From positions 57,938,222-58,002,221 of the forward strand of contig NC_090696.1 in NCBI RefSeq assembly GCF_040954835.1: a stretch of 64,000 nt of DNA, written 5' to 3'. How positions within the stretch are numbered: position 1 is the first letter of the stretch; the number at the start of each line of letters is the position of its first letter. Both the position numbers and the translations under genes were made by a program. Of this stretch, positions 27,301-64,000 are shown piece after piece. Origin of the DNA: Lepisosteus oculatus. Its lineage: Eukaryota > Chordata > Actinopteri > Semionotiformes > Lepisosteidae. The notes beneath the pieces were generated by a model, which did not search any database, had not been told where the DNA came from, and worked only from the letters and a program-made list of their open reading frames with translations.

Positions 27301-30300
27301 ATACACACTACCCAGCCATAGTGGACTTCTTCACTCTGGTTCTTTGCCATGATGAAAATCTTCAGGCTTTTGCCTGCTTTTTTTCTGAATGTCTGCCTCA
27401 GTCGAATCTTGAGAGTGACGTGTTGCACCCAAACTTTGAACAAAGCAGTAAACGCAATAAAAATTAGTATAGTTTAGTATTTTGGAGAACTTGTGTAGTT
27501 TCCTAATGTAATTTTAACTAGTGCGGTATTGTATTGCAGGTTTGATGGAGAGTTCTTAGCAGCTCTCTTATTCAGCTTGATTGCTCCTTTTACTGATGAT
27601 TCTCAACTCATGAACTTGCATCCAATTCAGACATTGGCAATGCAATTGTTTGATTTAGATTTTCAGACCCACCCATGTACAGTAGTTTCCACTTCATGCT
27701 CGGATAATTTGTTGTTTTATCCAAATGTTTCCTGTGACATTTTATCAGAAGACAGTTTATACAGTTTAGCTTTATCACATATATATTTTCCACTTTTGCT
27801 GTTTATACTGATTTTTTTGTGGTAGTGAATTAAATATTACTTAGTTTCCCATTAGTTTAGGTGTTGTTTTCTTCTGAAGTTTAATTATGATATTTTCTTT
27901 AGTGAGCTTTTCCCACCCAGACATAAAATGCCTTTTTTTCACTTTCTTAACCCATTTCATTCTTCTGTTTTTAAATAAAAATAGTTGAAAAGTTTTAATC
28001 ACAGCTCTACACACAGACAAATGTATGTAGTGGAGTCTCAAACATTAACCTGACCATTGAGACTATCATAAAAATTCTTCCTTAATATTTAAATATATTA
28101 TTAACGCTGAGTGTCTCTGCCACTTCAGTGATGCTGCAGAATAAATTTGGTCTTCCTATCTATTTGGCTTTGTCAGAGTGTCAGGGTACTCTGTAATACC
28201 TTCCATTTTACATTTGTTATACAGACACCATTGACAGGATATGATGTAGCCGACGTAATTGCTGAACTAATAGGAGATAAAAGCTGATCATACCCAAAAA
28301 GGCCAGAGTGCATATAGTGAAATCAATATTTTTTTTCATTATTATTCCTCAGTTTTATAAACAGCTTCCAAAAGGCATTGATGGAATACGTAGTGAGATG
28401 TGAACTGTTGATATCTCTTTTGTGCTGTCAACTACTGTGTTTTTTTTCTACCTTCTTTATCCAGGATCATTACAAATCTGCCTTCTTCTTCTTTGAGGGA
28501 GTGTTCTACAATGACATGAGGTACCCCGAATGCAGAGACCTCAGCCAGTAAGTCATAGCCCTGGGACACTTGAAAGGCAATGGTTTTGCAACAGGTGTCA
28601 TGCAAATGGTCTGTTAGAAATCGCACAGCACAACTTGAGCGCACATAGGACAACGTATTCCTGTTGTCTTCGGGAAAAATGTATCTTTGTCCTTGGAACT
28701 ACCTTGACTTAAAACCTAGTTACTTGTAGGTAAGAAATAGAAAAGTACAAGTATGAATAGGATCTATTTAGACCAGTGTATGGGGTCCGTTGCTGCGTGT
28801 TTTAGTTGTGATGTGTTTGATGGGTTTAAGCAAACCATGAGGTAGGATTATTGTCCTTTTTGTTTACAGAAACAACGTGTGGGATTTCCTGGTAGGGGTT
28901 TTATGGCATGAAATTGGAATGGACTCCTGTCTTGGGGAACACTTGGTCTATGTATCGAATTGAGCTTTAAATCGAGGGATTCTTCAGCCTGTCATGAAGG
29001 TTGCAATTGCTAAGACAAAGCAGTTTTCAGTTAGAATCATGCAGAGGTCTAGGGCATCACAGCTCTTTCAATGGTCTAGCTAATCTTAAATTATTTTCCA
29101 TTGAGGAGATGCTGGGTATCCTTAACCGATTCCTTGAAAATTATAATCCTGATGCAGATTCTGATATAGGGTTCCAGGAAGTGGGTTTTGGCTAGGAAGT
29201 GCTGGGAACATCAGGAATGAGATACACCCACATCCAGTGTTTGAGTCTTTTATCCATTAGTTTTGGCAGTTTAGATTAAATGCTATAGTGTTAATACCAT
29301 ATTAACTGTGAATAATTTGTCTTCAGCTGAAGAATAATATTACAGAAAGGAGCTTTATGCTTTATTCCTTAAGAAAGGGTCTCATACTATTTCTTATTCC
29401 ATACAGTGGAATGAATTAAAGTTTGTTTCTGTTCTTGTTGTACAGTAAGTTATGGTCTAGTTCTGTGTTGTACAAGTTCATTGTTTGTCAGCTGTAGCAC
29501 CTCTTTTGATGCATATTCATTCTAATATGCATCATCTTTTCAGTTTTCATACGATCATAAATTACTTATTAACTATTTCATCACTATGTACATACTAACA
29601 TAAGAAAACAAGAGGAAACTATTTGGACATTTAGCCTGTTAGATAGTAGCGACAGTGAAAGGATGTATTGGGACAATGAAACAAAAATTGTATTTCAGAT
29701 CAAAAGATAAATGTGAGGTAGAATGTCTTTTATTTGTGGATATGTTTGTGCATATATGTTAAACTATGTTAGAAGAATGATGTTTTGTATTCAATCTCCC
29801 CAATTTCAAGTCAGCATAAGTATTGGGACAAAGTAACTTAGTTGAAATAGTGTAAAATTAGTACTTGGTCGCCTGCCCCTCAAATGTAGTGAGTACATGA
29901 AGACTGTGACCCATTGAGCTGAATGAGCTAAAATGCTTGTATCCGGTCTTTTAAAACTTTATTGAGAAATTTTCTCACCCTGAATTAACAACTTTCACCA
30001 TAGTAGTCATGCCATATGGTGTAGATAAACAAATGATTGTCATAAAAGGACAGAGCAATTCACATTGATTTATCTGAATGTATACACAACGTCCTTGTTT
30101 TGGATTTTATGTGACTTATTTTTACAGGTCTGAAGAATCAATTAAGGGATGTCCTGTCATGTGACTGATCCTGTATTCATTCACGTGAAATGCCAGTGGA
30201 AAATGTTAAAGCTTGCAGTACAAAGCTGAAGCTCTAACCCCTTTTCATGTGTCTTTACAGCATTTGATGATTCCTTTGCTGAGCTCCGATGGGAGAGAAT

Positions 30301-33300
30301 AATAAATACTGACAAATTAGTTTTTGTCAGTAGGCATTAGTATTACTGGGAGAAATTTCAATTGTTGTACATTTTTTAAACAAAACAGATTCATATTAAA
30401 CAAAACAGTAGTATACAGTCTGATCATGTAAAAGCACACTTTGGTGTGTCAAGAGACCCCTGGAGGTCTTCAGAGATGGCCCAGGATGGTGCTTTCAAAC
30501 AACGCCTTATGACTCCCTGACTCTTTCAGAAATTAACATTTAAGACAAGTCCTGTAGTTTCAATAAACCTTGAAGATAATGATAAAATATAGGTAGGTTC
30601 TGTCAAGGTGAGTGGTATGCCTGCCATATAGAAACTTGTTTTGAAAAAGCTGCTTGGCCTTCATGGTTGAATCTTTGCTTTAAATTCACTACCAGAATGA
30701 GAGCCCTTAGAAAGACAGATGTATTTTATCTAAAAAAACATATGAATCACTATTACTGAACACAAAAGCCATTTGACTAATTCTGTAAGAAAATCATTAT
30801 TCAGTTAATTTTTTGCGTTTTATATATATATTTTACTATATTAGCTACAAAGCTAAGATGGTCTGCAACATTCTTAACTGTATGATGGGAGCTTGGCTCA
30901 ACGGTATTACTCAAAATGGTGGAATAGCACACTAAGGAAATTAAAACTCTTTAGAATTAGATTTGATGCACATCTGGGCTTGCATTTAATTTCTTTACTA
31001 ATTAAAGGGATTCAATTTGATCATGCAAGTTTTGATCATTTGATATTTTTATGTTTATCAATATTTATATTTGGATAAATATTTGTTTTAAAAATGTGTG
31101 CATCATTTGTAATTCAACAAAATGGGACATTGTTGCCACAGCCTGAATACAAGGAACTTTAGCTGTTGTTAACTTTTAGTTAATATAATTTTAGCTTTTT
31201 TATGTACACCTAACAATATAAATACATTTGCTTGTCAGGATCCCCAAATAATTTAATGAATAATTAGAGTCAATTTTAGAGTCAAGTTTGTAAATGTAAA
31301 CATATGATTGTCAGGTCAAACCCTTTCACTTCTTCAAAGGACCAAACTGTATCATTCAATGTGATATTGATGTAACTGTGGCTTCAGTGGTCAAGCAAAC
31401 ATTAAAGAACACAAAACGTTTTTACAGTAGATATAATCAGATGGACTTATCAGGAATGTGTTGCAATTGCTTTTGGTCTTTATTGAGTGTCTATGTTGTC
31501 CTTAATGACTGTATAATTAGATTGGTTGCTTCTGCGTTTGATATTGCGTTATTTGACGTGATTTGGTCATTTGAGGAAAAGCAAATGTGTTTCACCTCTA
31601 AAATTCCAATTTTACAGTTTAAAATTGTCTTCCAGGATGCAAAGTTTTGAAAAATAAAAATCTTAAGTCATCTTTTCTTTCTTGTCAAGATCTCCAAATG
31701 ACTTTATTGACTTTTTTCCCATGATTTTCTGCACATAGATGTACTGGGTTGAATTTTAACAGACTGAAATATATTAAAGTACACTGAGTAGACACTATAC
31801 TGTATGTATCTCAAGGTTATTGTACAGTATAGCTATCAAAGTAATATTTAAGTTAAAAAGCAGAGTGAGTTTTTTGGACTCAATCCTTTGGGTAGTACAA
31901 ACAGTGTAGCAATCAATGGTATTGTCTTATTTCACACTGGTTTTGGGAACTGTAGCATTGGAAAATACGGTTTTTGTAGTTTGCATGATGTAAAGAGGGC
32001 AAGTTACATAGAGTGCTCATCTGCAGTGTTCTGGATTTTTGTTTGCTTTCAGGACCATTTTGGACTGGGCTCAGAACCATTACACACATGACAAGTTACA
32101 AGCTGCAAAAATGGAAGAGGCTACTTTTAACGACCTGAAAATTAAAATTGGTTTTCCTTACTTGTATTGTCATCAAGGAGATTGTGAACATATTATTATA
32201 ATTACAGACATCAGGTGAGTGTTTTCTGTTCTTTTCTTTATGGTAGTTGTGTTCATACTTGGATGCAATTGTTTCATAAGCTGTTTTACGGCCTGTACTA
32301 GAACAAAGTGGACATAAATAAGACATGAATTGATTTCTTACAGAAGGGTCAAACTAAATAGGTTATCATTGCCTTTGAACACCTCCATGTTCCAGTGACA
32401 CTGTGAATGTATCAAAAATTAAAAATTTGGCAGAGCTAAAAAATATAAACTCAACCTACACTTGATTTAGATCTCCATAGTGAATAACATTACTGTATGA
32501 GTGAATGAGCTAATACTTACCAAGTGCTTTTTATTTCCCATGTTGAACACCTTGGCAAAAGACATGATTAGTCGGCAGTCTAATTTCACTGACCGTGGAT
32601 AAGGTTTAATGCCAATATCTTCACATTTTTAAGAAGTGGTTTCCAAAAAGAGGCAGCACAGTGGCAGGGTGATTACATGTGGAGCTATCTATGTGGAGCT
32701 TGTATGTTCTCCACTTGTTTACCTGGGTTTCATCTGGATGCTCCAGTTTCCTCCCACAGTCCCAAAAAAACATACTAGTAGATTAATTGGTTGGTGGGCA
32801 AAATGGCCCTGGTGTAAGTATAGTAAATGCATGTTTGTGTCTGTACAGTATGTGCTCTGTGATGGACTTGCGTACTATCCAGAGTGTATCTTGCCTTACA
32901 CCCATTGCTTGCCGTGATAGGGTCCGGCTCTCCCGTGACCCCGCATTGGAGGAAGAGATTAGAAAATGGAAGGATGGGATTTCCGTAATAAAAAACCTGA
33001 AGACTTTAAAAATATTTTCCCTTGACATTTGGAGCTTTGACATTGTTAGAACTCCTTTTTGTTTCCAGCCAACTCAAAACTATTCTAAGACATGTTACAA
33101 AAACATTGATACACATGTTCTCCCAAACCCATCCCCTCTCATACTACCCTGCACAGAGCTCCACTATAAGAACATAAAGGTTACAAATGAGAGAGAACCC
33201 CTAGTGGTTAATTGATCTGAGGATCTTGTCTAGTTGTTTCTTGAAAGCCACTGTGTTAACATTGGTAGCAATGATCCCTAACTCACAGATTCCTAAAACA

Positions 33301-36300
33301 CTGTTCTGTGTAAATGTCTTCCTATTACGTTCTATGTTCTTTCTGGTCTGTCTTAAATATGCTTTCATTTAGTTTCTACCTCTGTTGTATTTCATAATAT
33401 ATTTGTAATGTATCAAGATATAATAACTTTAAAATTTGAACCAATTAATAATACCAGTAAATAGACATTTGGACTGGCCATAGTGACTTAATATCCCAAA
33501 AACTCTAGTGAAGCTTTCAGTAAATGTTTCTCTAGGGACTTAGTTTAATTTAGTTGTCTTTTATTAATCATTTCTCTTTTTCAAGTAGAAACAAAACATG
33601 GCATTTAAACACTTATACAAGTAATCTCAAAGAGGAGATTATAAATTTGTAAGAGAATGTCTATACATAACTCAAATCAAATGTACTGTTATTGACTAAG
33701 TTGGGTAGTTCAAGAGATCCCTAACTCATACAAATCTAGAGGGTTAAGTTATAAATAAATTATTATAACAGAATGAAAAGTGCTGACGTTTACAGGTTGC
33801 TATGACGCACAACCATGGAAATATTTTAAGCTGAAACACTGTCTTATTGTGCACAGGATACAAATGTCTGATAATGTCTGCTGTTTCCATGTCCATGTGT
33901 GACCTAAATTAAAATTAATGTGGCAAACCACTGATCTATGCCCATCATTGCCAGTCACGTTGGTGACATGTTATCCGATTTCATTTCTGTTTGGCATCAG
34001 GGTGGCCCATCGGGATGATTGCCTAGACAAAACACTCTACCCAGTCATCACTAAGAAGCACTGGGTCCAGACACGGAAATGCTCCGTGTGCAACATGTAC
34101 ATCCCAAGGTAGGAAAAGTCCCATGGGAGTTTCTGGGTTTTAAGTTCAACACCAGCAAGTTGCAGTGTGCTTAGTTTCAGCTGACTTGCTATAGTAATGT
34201 CATGGCCGTATTAATCACAAGGAGGTGATATGCGTGTGTTAAATCCATTATTTTTTCCCCCTCCGGTTTAGGACGTTCTTTGTGAAGAGACAGTTGGGCT
34301 GGGTTTCATTGCAGCCCAGGCGGATTGCATCATTTTGTTTCTCGGAGGCCATCTCGATGTCCGATCACGTATAAAATCACATTTATCCGAAAATAGTCTC
34401 AAGGAAGTGGCCTCACAAAAGCAGTGGATATGATAAGCCTGACACTGATATACTTAAGCATTTTGCAAAAGCAAGTTTTATAGCTCTGTTCCTCAAGACG
34501 TTTTCAGAAAATCAAAATATTACCTACTAGAATTTTAGGTGGAGCACAAGTCTAATAGAGCAAAATGTATATGCCTATAATTTTTCAGTATTTACAATCC
34601 TTACAATTTGGTTCAGACACCAAATACGCGCTGGGCTGATCACAGCTGTAGCCATTTAATACTTCAAATTCTGCTTGTTGTTTTTACTGTCAGTAGAACA
34701 ACATGGATGTTTTGCACTATATGAAGTTTTAGGTAACAGTTCAAGATTTAAGATGAACTTTTTCTACTTGAATCAGAGAGGAAGATAAGTTCATGTGGAA
34801 CTGTCGCTTTGCACACATACAAGCAACTTTCCAGGCCCTAGTTGATAGGTTGCCTACTCTTGAGGGCATTGTCTTGAAAGTACAAAAGAGGAGCTTTGGT
34901 ATTCAAATTATAGAAGCAAATGTTCATAAAATGGAGAAAACCTATTTTTCATTAATGTAATTTTGATTAAATTAATCATTTTATCTTGTAGTTATGTTTT
35001 AAAACATAGTCCAATGTCATATGTGAAGTGGTAACTTATCATTAATCAATTTCCTTCTATTGTATAGTATTCAGAGCCTTCCTATAGTCTCTCATTTTGT
35101 GAACTTCAAAAAATGCACACACATTTTTAAACCCTATATTTTCATTAAAGAAATGAATGATAATTGAAGACTTATGAGGGGTAAGAATAGTTAAAGTAAA
35201 TGTCAACAAAAACTAAAGAGAAAAAAATGAAATATGTTCATTGCATTAGTTTACAGACCTTAGAACTTAATATTTGGTGGAAGGACTCTTGGCAGCAGTT
35301 GTGACCATAGATCTTTCTAGAAGAAATCTCTGTTATCTTTGCACATCAGGCTGGTGCAGTTTTGCCCATTCCTCTTTACAGACTTGCTCAAACTCTGTCA
35401 AGTAGTTTGGGGATCACTGATTGACAGCAATTTGATTTGAAGTGAATTCACTTTTGCCTTGTAGCTGTGCTGCTGCAAGAATGTAGAAAAGTGTAAGCCA
35501 TGTGCCATAGGTTATTGCTTGTTAAGAGGTGACTTCTTATCCCAGTTTTAGGTCTTTAAAAGACTTTCCTCTAAAGCCGGACCTGTTCTTTGCTTCATCC
35601 ATTTTCCTCTTCATCTCAAAAATGCATCCCATTGGCACGGTGCTGTGACCAGCTTGCTTGACTTCAGGGAAGGTGCTGACTGGGAGCTGTGCAGTGTTGG
35701 ATATTTGCTCAGAAATGTGGCGTTTACAGTTTGGTTTTGTCTGACCATAATGCCTTTTGCCATATTTTTGAAGGATTACTCAAGTGCTCTGTTGCAAACT
35801 CCAATTCTTGATGAATACAAAGTGATCACAAGGATGTTCAGAGACTGCAGTCTTTTGTTCCCTTCTTGTGATCTGCGCTTTGCATGACTTCTTCCTTATG
35901 TCTTCATAGTTTAGTCTTCAGTAAAGTTAACTTCCTGATGTCAGAACCTCACAGAGACAGGAGTTTTTTATTCAGGAATCATGAGAACCACCATTACTGT
36001 ACACAGAGTCCATTCAGCTAATTGTGTGAGTTATTAAATGCACCTTAATTTAGGTTTGCCACAGAAAAGGGTTCACTCATGCAGCCATTAAGTTCCCTTT
36101 TTAATTCTGACTGCAAGCTTTAAAGCAGCAAATTGTGGAAGCTGGAAGGGTTTGAATACTTCTGCAAGACATGGTACATTCAAATTTCTTCAAGGCATCT
36201 GTACTTTACAGTTAGCTGTAGTGTGATAATAAGCTGCTGTTGCATTATCTCATTTTGACATCTTCATTTAGTCGCTGCTCAGATCACTTGCAAAACATGC

Positions 36301-36775
36301 AGCAACATGAAACAAAATCATATAAAATGTTTTTAAATACGTGCAGGCTTTTCAATTTGGCATGTATATGATGTTTTATTATTTGACAGGGAGTGATTTA
36401 AATTATTCAAACCATGCGTGTAGCATTTGACAGATTCTGAACTAAGAAGTTTATTTTTATGTAAGGTTGACATACTTTGTATGCTATAATAGGATGGGTA
36501 CAAAGGTATGTACATAAGAACAGTTTAGCTTGAGAGAGGGAATACTTTTTGCAAAATCATTAAGGGGTAAAAGAAACATAAAAGAAAATACAGAAAATAT
36601 ACTGTCCTCCGTTCTTTTCCTGAAAAGGTGGGTAACCAGCAAAGATTGCTTTGCGCCGATGGATCCCTGCTTCTTCTGTGACAAGTGTTTCAGGATGCTG
36701 CACTACGACACTCACGGCAACAAGCTAGGAGAATTCCTGGCTTATCCTTACGTGGACCCAGGAACGTTCAACTAG
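19998..36775 (+). CDS. SNAPC3: snRNA-activating protein complex subunit 3 (SNAP50)
   Basis: Core subunit of SNAPc, the nuclear factor that binds the proximal sequence element and starts snRNA transcription by RNA polymerases II and III. Eight coding exons join with consistent phases: 19998-20248, 21825-21906, 26520-26624, 27138-27287, 28465-28547, 32053-32214, 34001-34108 and 36628-36775 (1,089 nt, 362 aa plus TAG). The human protein is about 411 aa; the difference is mostly N-terminal. The C-terminal half has the family's zinc-binding region: YCHQGDCEH (C263, H264, C268, H270), RKCSVC (C305, C308) and [14 protein letters not shown] (C328, C331, C334, H339), ending [14 protein letters not shown]. 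The start has a good context (cagcATGG) just after promoter-like sites. Identity is certain from the C-terminal half; the N-terminus is supported by exon phase and context. Confidence 0.96.
20877..21304 (+). repeat. 5S-rRNA-derived SINE, most complete copy (B)
   Basis: The head gagcctggtcagtacctgga tgggagacctcctgggaa matches the 3' part of vertebrate 5S rRNA (internal promoter region and after). The body follows: 'gcagtgggtgctcaccctgg', 'gtgtgggtcctaatgccgca', 'gtcatggcctcctaataact', 'agctgatgtgtggtgaatgt', then 'tgtccagaaaggtctatata tgtgtaagg'. It lies in SNAPC3 intron 1 in sense orientation. The first ~70 bases of 5S are missing. Confidence 0.88.
21305..21390 (+). repeat. (AAT)n tail of SINE copy B
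   Basis: Interrupted AAT/ACT trinucleotide array (aataataat ... actactact ... aataataa) directly after the SINE body; the usual 3' tail of this family. Confidence 0.9.
21825..21906 (+). CDS. SNAPC3: SNAPC3 coding exon 2
   Basis: Acceptor ctgagcag, donor ATG|gtgagt. Encodes [19 protein letters not shown] to residue 111 and ends in phase 0. The acceptor AG two bases downstream would break the frame. Confidence 0.93.
21907..25295. other. SNAPC3 intron 2, first part
   Basis: Holds no exon I can support. A 124-codon plus-strand frame (23952-24326) is open but unrecognised. From about 24.8 to 24.95 kb the text (atcagatcccttgtagcctt ... gagactgaaagcttgcagcc) resembles part of the dispersed repeat also seen at 33.17 kb. 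Confidence 0.5.
25296..25577 (+). repeat. tRNA-derived SINE
   Basis: Head with A-box-like gtggcactgtggctaaggat and B-box-like agttcaaatccc 40 bp later, then a body (gcccctgagcaaggctctta, ctccaggggcactgtataaa, accttgcactctgaccccaa) and an 'aataaagtgatctgatctta' end followed by A-rich sequence. Structure head-body-A tail is that of a tRNA-derived SINE, sense to SNAPC3 in intron 2. Confidence 0.78.
25578..26519. other. SNAPC3 intron 2, end
   Basis: No exon or known repeat recognised. Confidence 0.5.
26520..26624 (+). CDS. SNAPC3: SNAPC3 coding exon 3
   Basis: Acceptor tgccttcag, donor AGG|gtaaat; 35 whole codons reading [20 protein letters not shown] to VIFKR (residues 112-146). Confidence 0.93.
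27138..27287 (+). CDS. SNAPC3: SNAPC3 coding exon 4
   Basis: Acceptor ttcttacag, donor AAG|gtgtgc (weak beyond GT). 50 whole codons (147-196), including [16 protein letters not shown] and [10 protein letters not shown]. Confidence 0.95.
28465..28547 (+). CDS. SNAPC3: SNAPC3 coding exon 5
   Basis: Acceptor tttatccag, donor CCA|gtaagt; encodes [20 protein letters not shown] and CRDLS (197-223), ending in phase 2 so the next codon is split (Q224). Confidence 0.96.
28548..32052. other. SNAPC3 intron 5
   Basis: 3.5 kb without a supported exon. Around 29.8 kb 'agcataagtattgggacaaa' looks like a Tc1-type or MITE end but no partner end was found. The fragment at 31.07-31.14 kb is listed separately. 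Confidence 0.5.
31074..31135 (+). repeat. Tc1-like right-end fragment
   Basis: tttgtaattcaacaaaatgg gacatt matches the block at 5.29-5.32 kb next to the Tc1 transposase remnant, so it is probably the right end of a related element with the coding part lost. Confidence 0.5.
32053..32214 (+). CDS. SNAPC3: SNAPC3 coding exon 6
   Basis: Acceptor tgctttcag, donor CAG|gtgagt. Encodes [10 protein letters not shown] through [13 protein letters not shown] and ITDI; holds the first Cys/His cluster. Confidence 0.96.
32651..32978 (+). repeat. SINE, GGCGGCAC-type
   Basis: From aggcagcacagtggcagggt through 'gcttgtatgttctccacttg', 'ccagtttcctcccacagtcc', 'gatagggtccggctctcccg' to gaaaatggaaggatgg, in SNAPC3 intron 6. 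Confidence 0.75.
33166..33420 (+). repeat. Dispersed repeat, 'aacataaaggttacaaatga' family
   Basis: Starts taagaacataaaggttacaa and includes 'tagttgtttcttgaaagcca' and 'tctgtgtaaatgtcttccta', matching from memory a widespread fish interspersed repeat. Not assigned to a named family. Confidence 0.5.
34001..34108 (+). CDS. SNAPC3: SNAPC3 coding exon 7
   Basis: Acceptor ttggcatcag, donor AAG|gtagga. Encodes [20 protein letters not shown] and [11 protein letters not shown], with the second Cys pair. Confidence 0.96.
34109..35055. other. SNAPC3 intron 7, first part
   Basis: No exon or repeat recognised. Confidence 0.45.
35056..36172 (-). pseudogene. Decayed Tc1/mariner element, ~1.1 kb
   Basis: Imperfect terminal inverted repeats: left agtattcagagccttcc (35066-35082) against the complement of right ggaagggtttgaatact (36144-36160). 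Between them the minus strand has scattered Tc1 transposase blocks; for example plus-strand 'tttggttttgtctgaccata' is the complement of the segment around the first catalytic Asp (SDETK-like), and 'tgcagttttgcccattcctc' lies near the C-terminal end. Stops and indels abound. In SNAPC3 intron 7, antisense to the gene. Confidence 0.7.
36628..36775 (+). CDS. SNAPC3: SNAPC3 last coding exon
   Basis: Acceptor tcctgaaaag; encodes [20 protein letters not shown] to the stop TAG (36773-36775), with the third Cys/His cluster and the invariant PYVDPGTFN ending. Confidence 0.97.
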
Positions 36776-36940
36776 AGACTGTATTCAAAGCAACCTGGAG
36801 GGGGGACTGAATTTTTGTGATGCAAATTACAACTTCTGTATAATTGTTGAGCACTGGAAAAGAATATAGTGCATTATACTTTTCTATGTCCCAATGTTAC
36901 AATAACAGTGTTACAATAGTGTTTTTTTTATATCTTTTCA

Positions 36941-36946
36941 AATAAA
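36941..36946 (+). terminator. SNAPC3 polyadenylation signal
   Basis: Canonical AATAAA 166 bp after the stop codon, implying a short 3' UTR of about 190 nt. Confidence 0.75.
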
Positions 36947-38574
36947 AAGTAATGTAACAAAACATGCCTTCATTCTCCTGGTTAGTTCCAAGATGTAACA
37001 TCAAGAAACTGCTCCAAGTGGTTGAAGGCAAAAAGGCAGATTGTTCTGTACCATGTTCATCTTCTGTGCTGCACTGCTTCAGTTTCACACCACCTTTGGC
37101 GATACTGCTTTAGCCTGATGTACTTTCTCAGTGTTATTTATATCTTTGTAGACCATTCCCATGCCTCCCACTGGAATGTCACATCAAATCAAATCAGATG
37201 ATTTCCTGTTTTATTTACCAGCAGGTCTTGGCACTCCTATCTTGAACTTTGATGTACACCGTTACATACATACACTGCATTTCTAAACAATGGTCTGTTT
37301 ATTCAACTAGGCAACCGTGGAGGAGTTTGTGGGTGAATCTCATATTGCAGTCTGGCTAAGGGGCTAATGTTCTGGGATGTATAAAGAAAAATGACTTAAG
37401 TGGGATACATACTGCTTCGACACCCACCTTGTATGACCAGGGTTTGAATTTCATTTTTGCCTCAAAACAGTTAAGATTTCAAAATTGTGGTAGTTTAGGG
37501 TGTAAAATCCTTTCCTTATATTTTTGCTCTTACAAAATGTGCCTAAGAAGAACAGAATCTGCTCAAAAAGATATATGTATGACATGTTTTACTGGACTGA
37601 ACACTTCTTAAAGCGAAGCACCTTTCAGGTAGCCAGTGGATAAGAGAACTAGATGCTCCACTGCAGCTTTGATGCTAGAATAAGATACTATTTTTACACC
37701 ATACCTCAGGTTAAATCAGCTTATACAACATAACCCAGGGCTACTTACCTTACAACCCTTCTGATTTAATCCATTTAAGTCATTATTAGCAAGATCAATA
37801 TAACAAGATGCTGGCTGAAATGCAATTCTTCAATCAACTGGACTGTAAGCTTACATTTTGTCTGAAGTCTGAAGTAGATCTTTTTTTTTGTAGTGGTCCA
37901 ACCTCTACTCAAACTAATTGGCATATTCTTCAATACAGAAAAGCTGAAAAATTAAAAGCAAGTAATCTGTTAATGTCCAGCATTACAAATCTGAAAACTT
38001 TTAAAATCCTGAGAAAAGTTTCTGCAAAAATGCACCTTCAAGACCATAAGTGAAATTTAAGATTCTCCCAAAGAATCCCATTTTGAAGTACTTTCTAAAG
38101 CTAAAACCCAAATGATAAATTTACAGTGCCCATGATAGAAATTATATGTAACTTGTATCTACCCAATTATACTATTTAGATATAACTAATAATAATAACC
38201 ACTCTCAGACCAAATGCTTGAGATGAGGTAAAAATAATGACAATAAATTTGCACTTTCTAATGTTCAACTTAATTCTGAACTTTAGAAACATTTTAGCAA
38301 TATTTTTCTAAGGACTAACAGGTATACCAATGAATCTTTTTTTAGGCCATAATTTTTTCAAATTCCAAATATTTGTATTCAAAGTTAGAACTGACAAGTG
38401 AATATTCAGTGTTGTACCACTAAGTACAAGTTTGTATAGACAGAACAATGAGCAAACCAAGCTTCTAACGAAACAACATTTTTTTTTTTACTTTGCATCA
38501 AAATGTATACATTTCAGTCTGGTCAGATATGGCATGGCAGAAAAATTAATAAAATGAAGCAAAGACATTGCACA
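36947..38574. other. Spacer between converging SNAPC3 and PSIP1 ends
   Basis: About 1.6 kb with no recognised gene or known repeat. Two open frames (37429-37611, 37808-38053, plus) show no family resemblance. Confidence 0.55.
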
Positions 38575-63959
<25,385 letters not shown>

Positions 63960-64000
63960 TTAAAACATGGAAAATAATTAACTATATATTAAAAAAAAAC

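Overview
The window is vertebrate nuclear DNA, most likely from a ray-finned fish. It is AT-rich, with split genes, GT-AG introns of 0.1 to 8.7 kb, Tc1/mariner and hAT DNA transposons, a 5S-rRNA-derived SINE, tRNA-derived SINEs and (AAT)n microsatellites. The species cannot be fixed from the sequence. Nothing bacterial, viral or CRISPR-like was seen.

Layout. (1) About 1 to 14,171: a short possible first coding exon on the minus strand (14,127-14,171), read as the start of TTC39B mainly from gene order, followed leftward by about 14 kb of presumed intron with no recognisable exon. (2) 14,172 to 19,997: spacer between divergent genes, holding a decayed LINE endonuclease fragment, a minus-strand 5S-type SINE with a palindromic AAT/ATT array, an unidentified 240-bp open frame and a tRNA-derived SINE. 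(3) 19,998 to 36,946: SNAPC3 (SNAP50) on the plus strand, complete in 8 coding exons, 362 aa, with a ZNF143-like and an ETS-like site just upstream. (4) 36,947 to 38,574: short spacer between converging 3' ends. (5) About 38,575 to 63,951: PSIP1 (LEDGF/p75) on the minus strand, 13 exons from the second half of the PWWP domain to the stop; the first exons lie beyond the right edge. The order TTC39B (minus), SNAPC3 (plus), PSIP1 (minus) is the one known at human 9p22.3, which supports all three calls.

Function. SNAPC3 is a core subunit of the complex that starts transcription of small nuclear RNA genes by RNA polymerases II and III. PSIP1 is a chromatin reader and tether: PWWP domain, basic linker and C-terminal integrase-binding domain. 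They share no pathway that the sequence shows; they are simply neighbours.

Most unusual features: a full-length Tc1 transposon with an intact 339-codon frame whose catalytic Glu position is Lys; a GC-AG intron in PSIP1; a 682-bp hAT deletion derivative with a perfect 8-bp target duplication and a BED-finger remnant; a three-copy 5S-rRNA SINE family; and a 39-bp in-phase micro-exon candidate in PSIP1. I found no clear candidate for an undescribed biological system.
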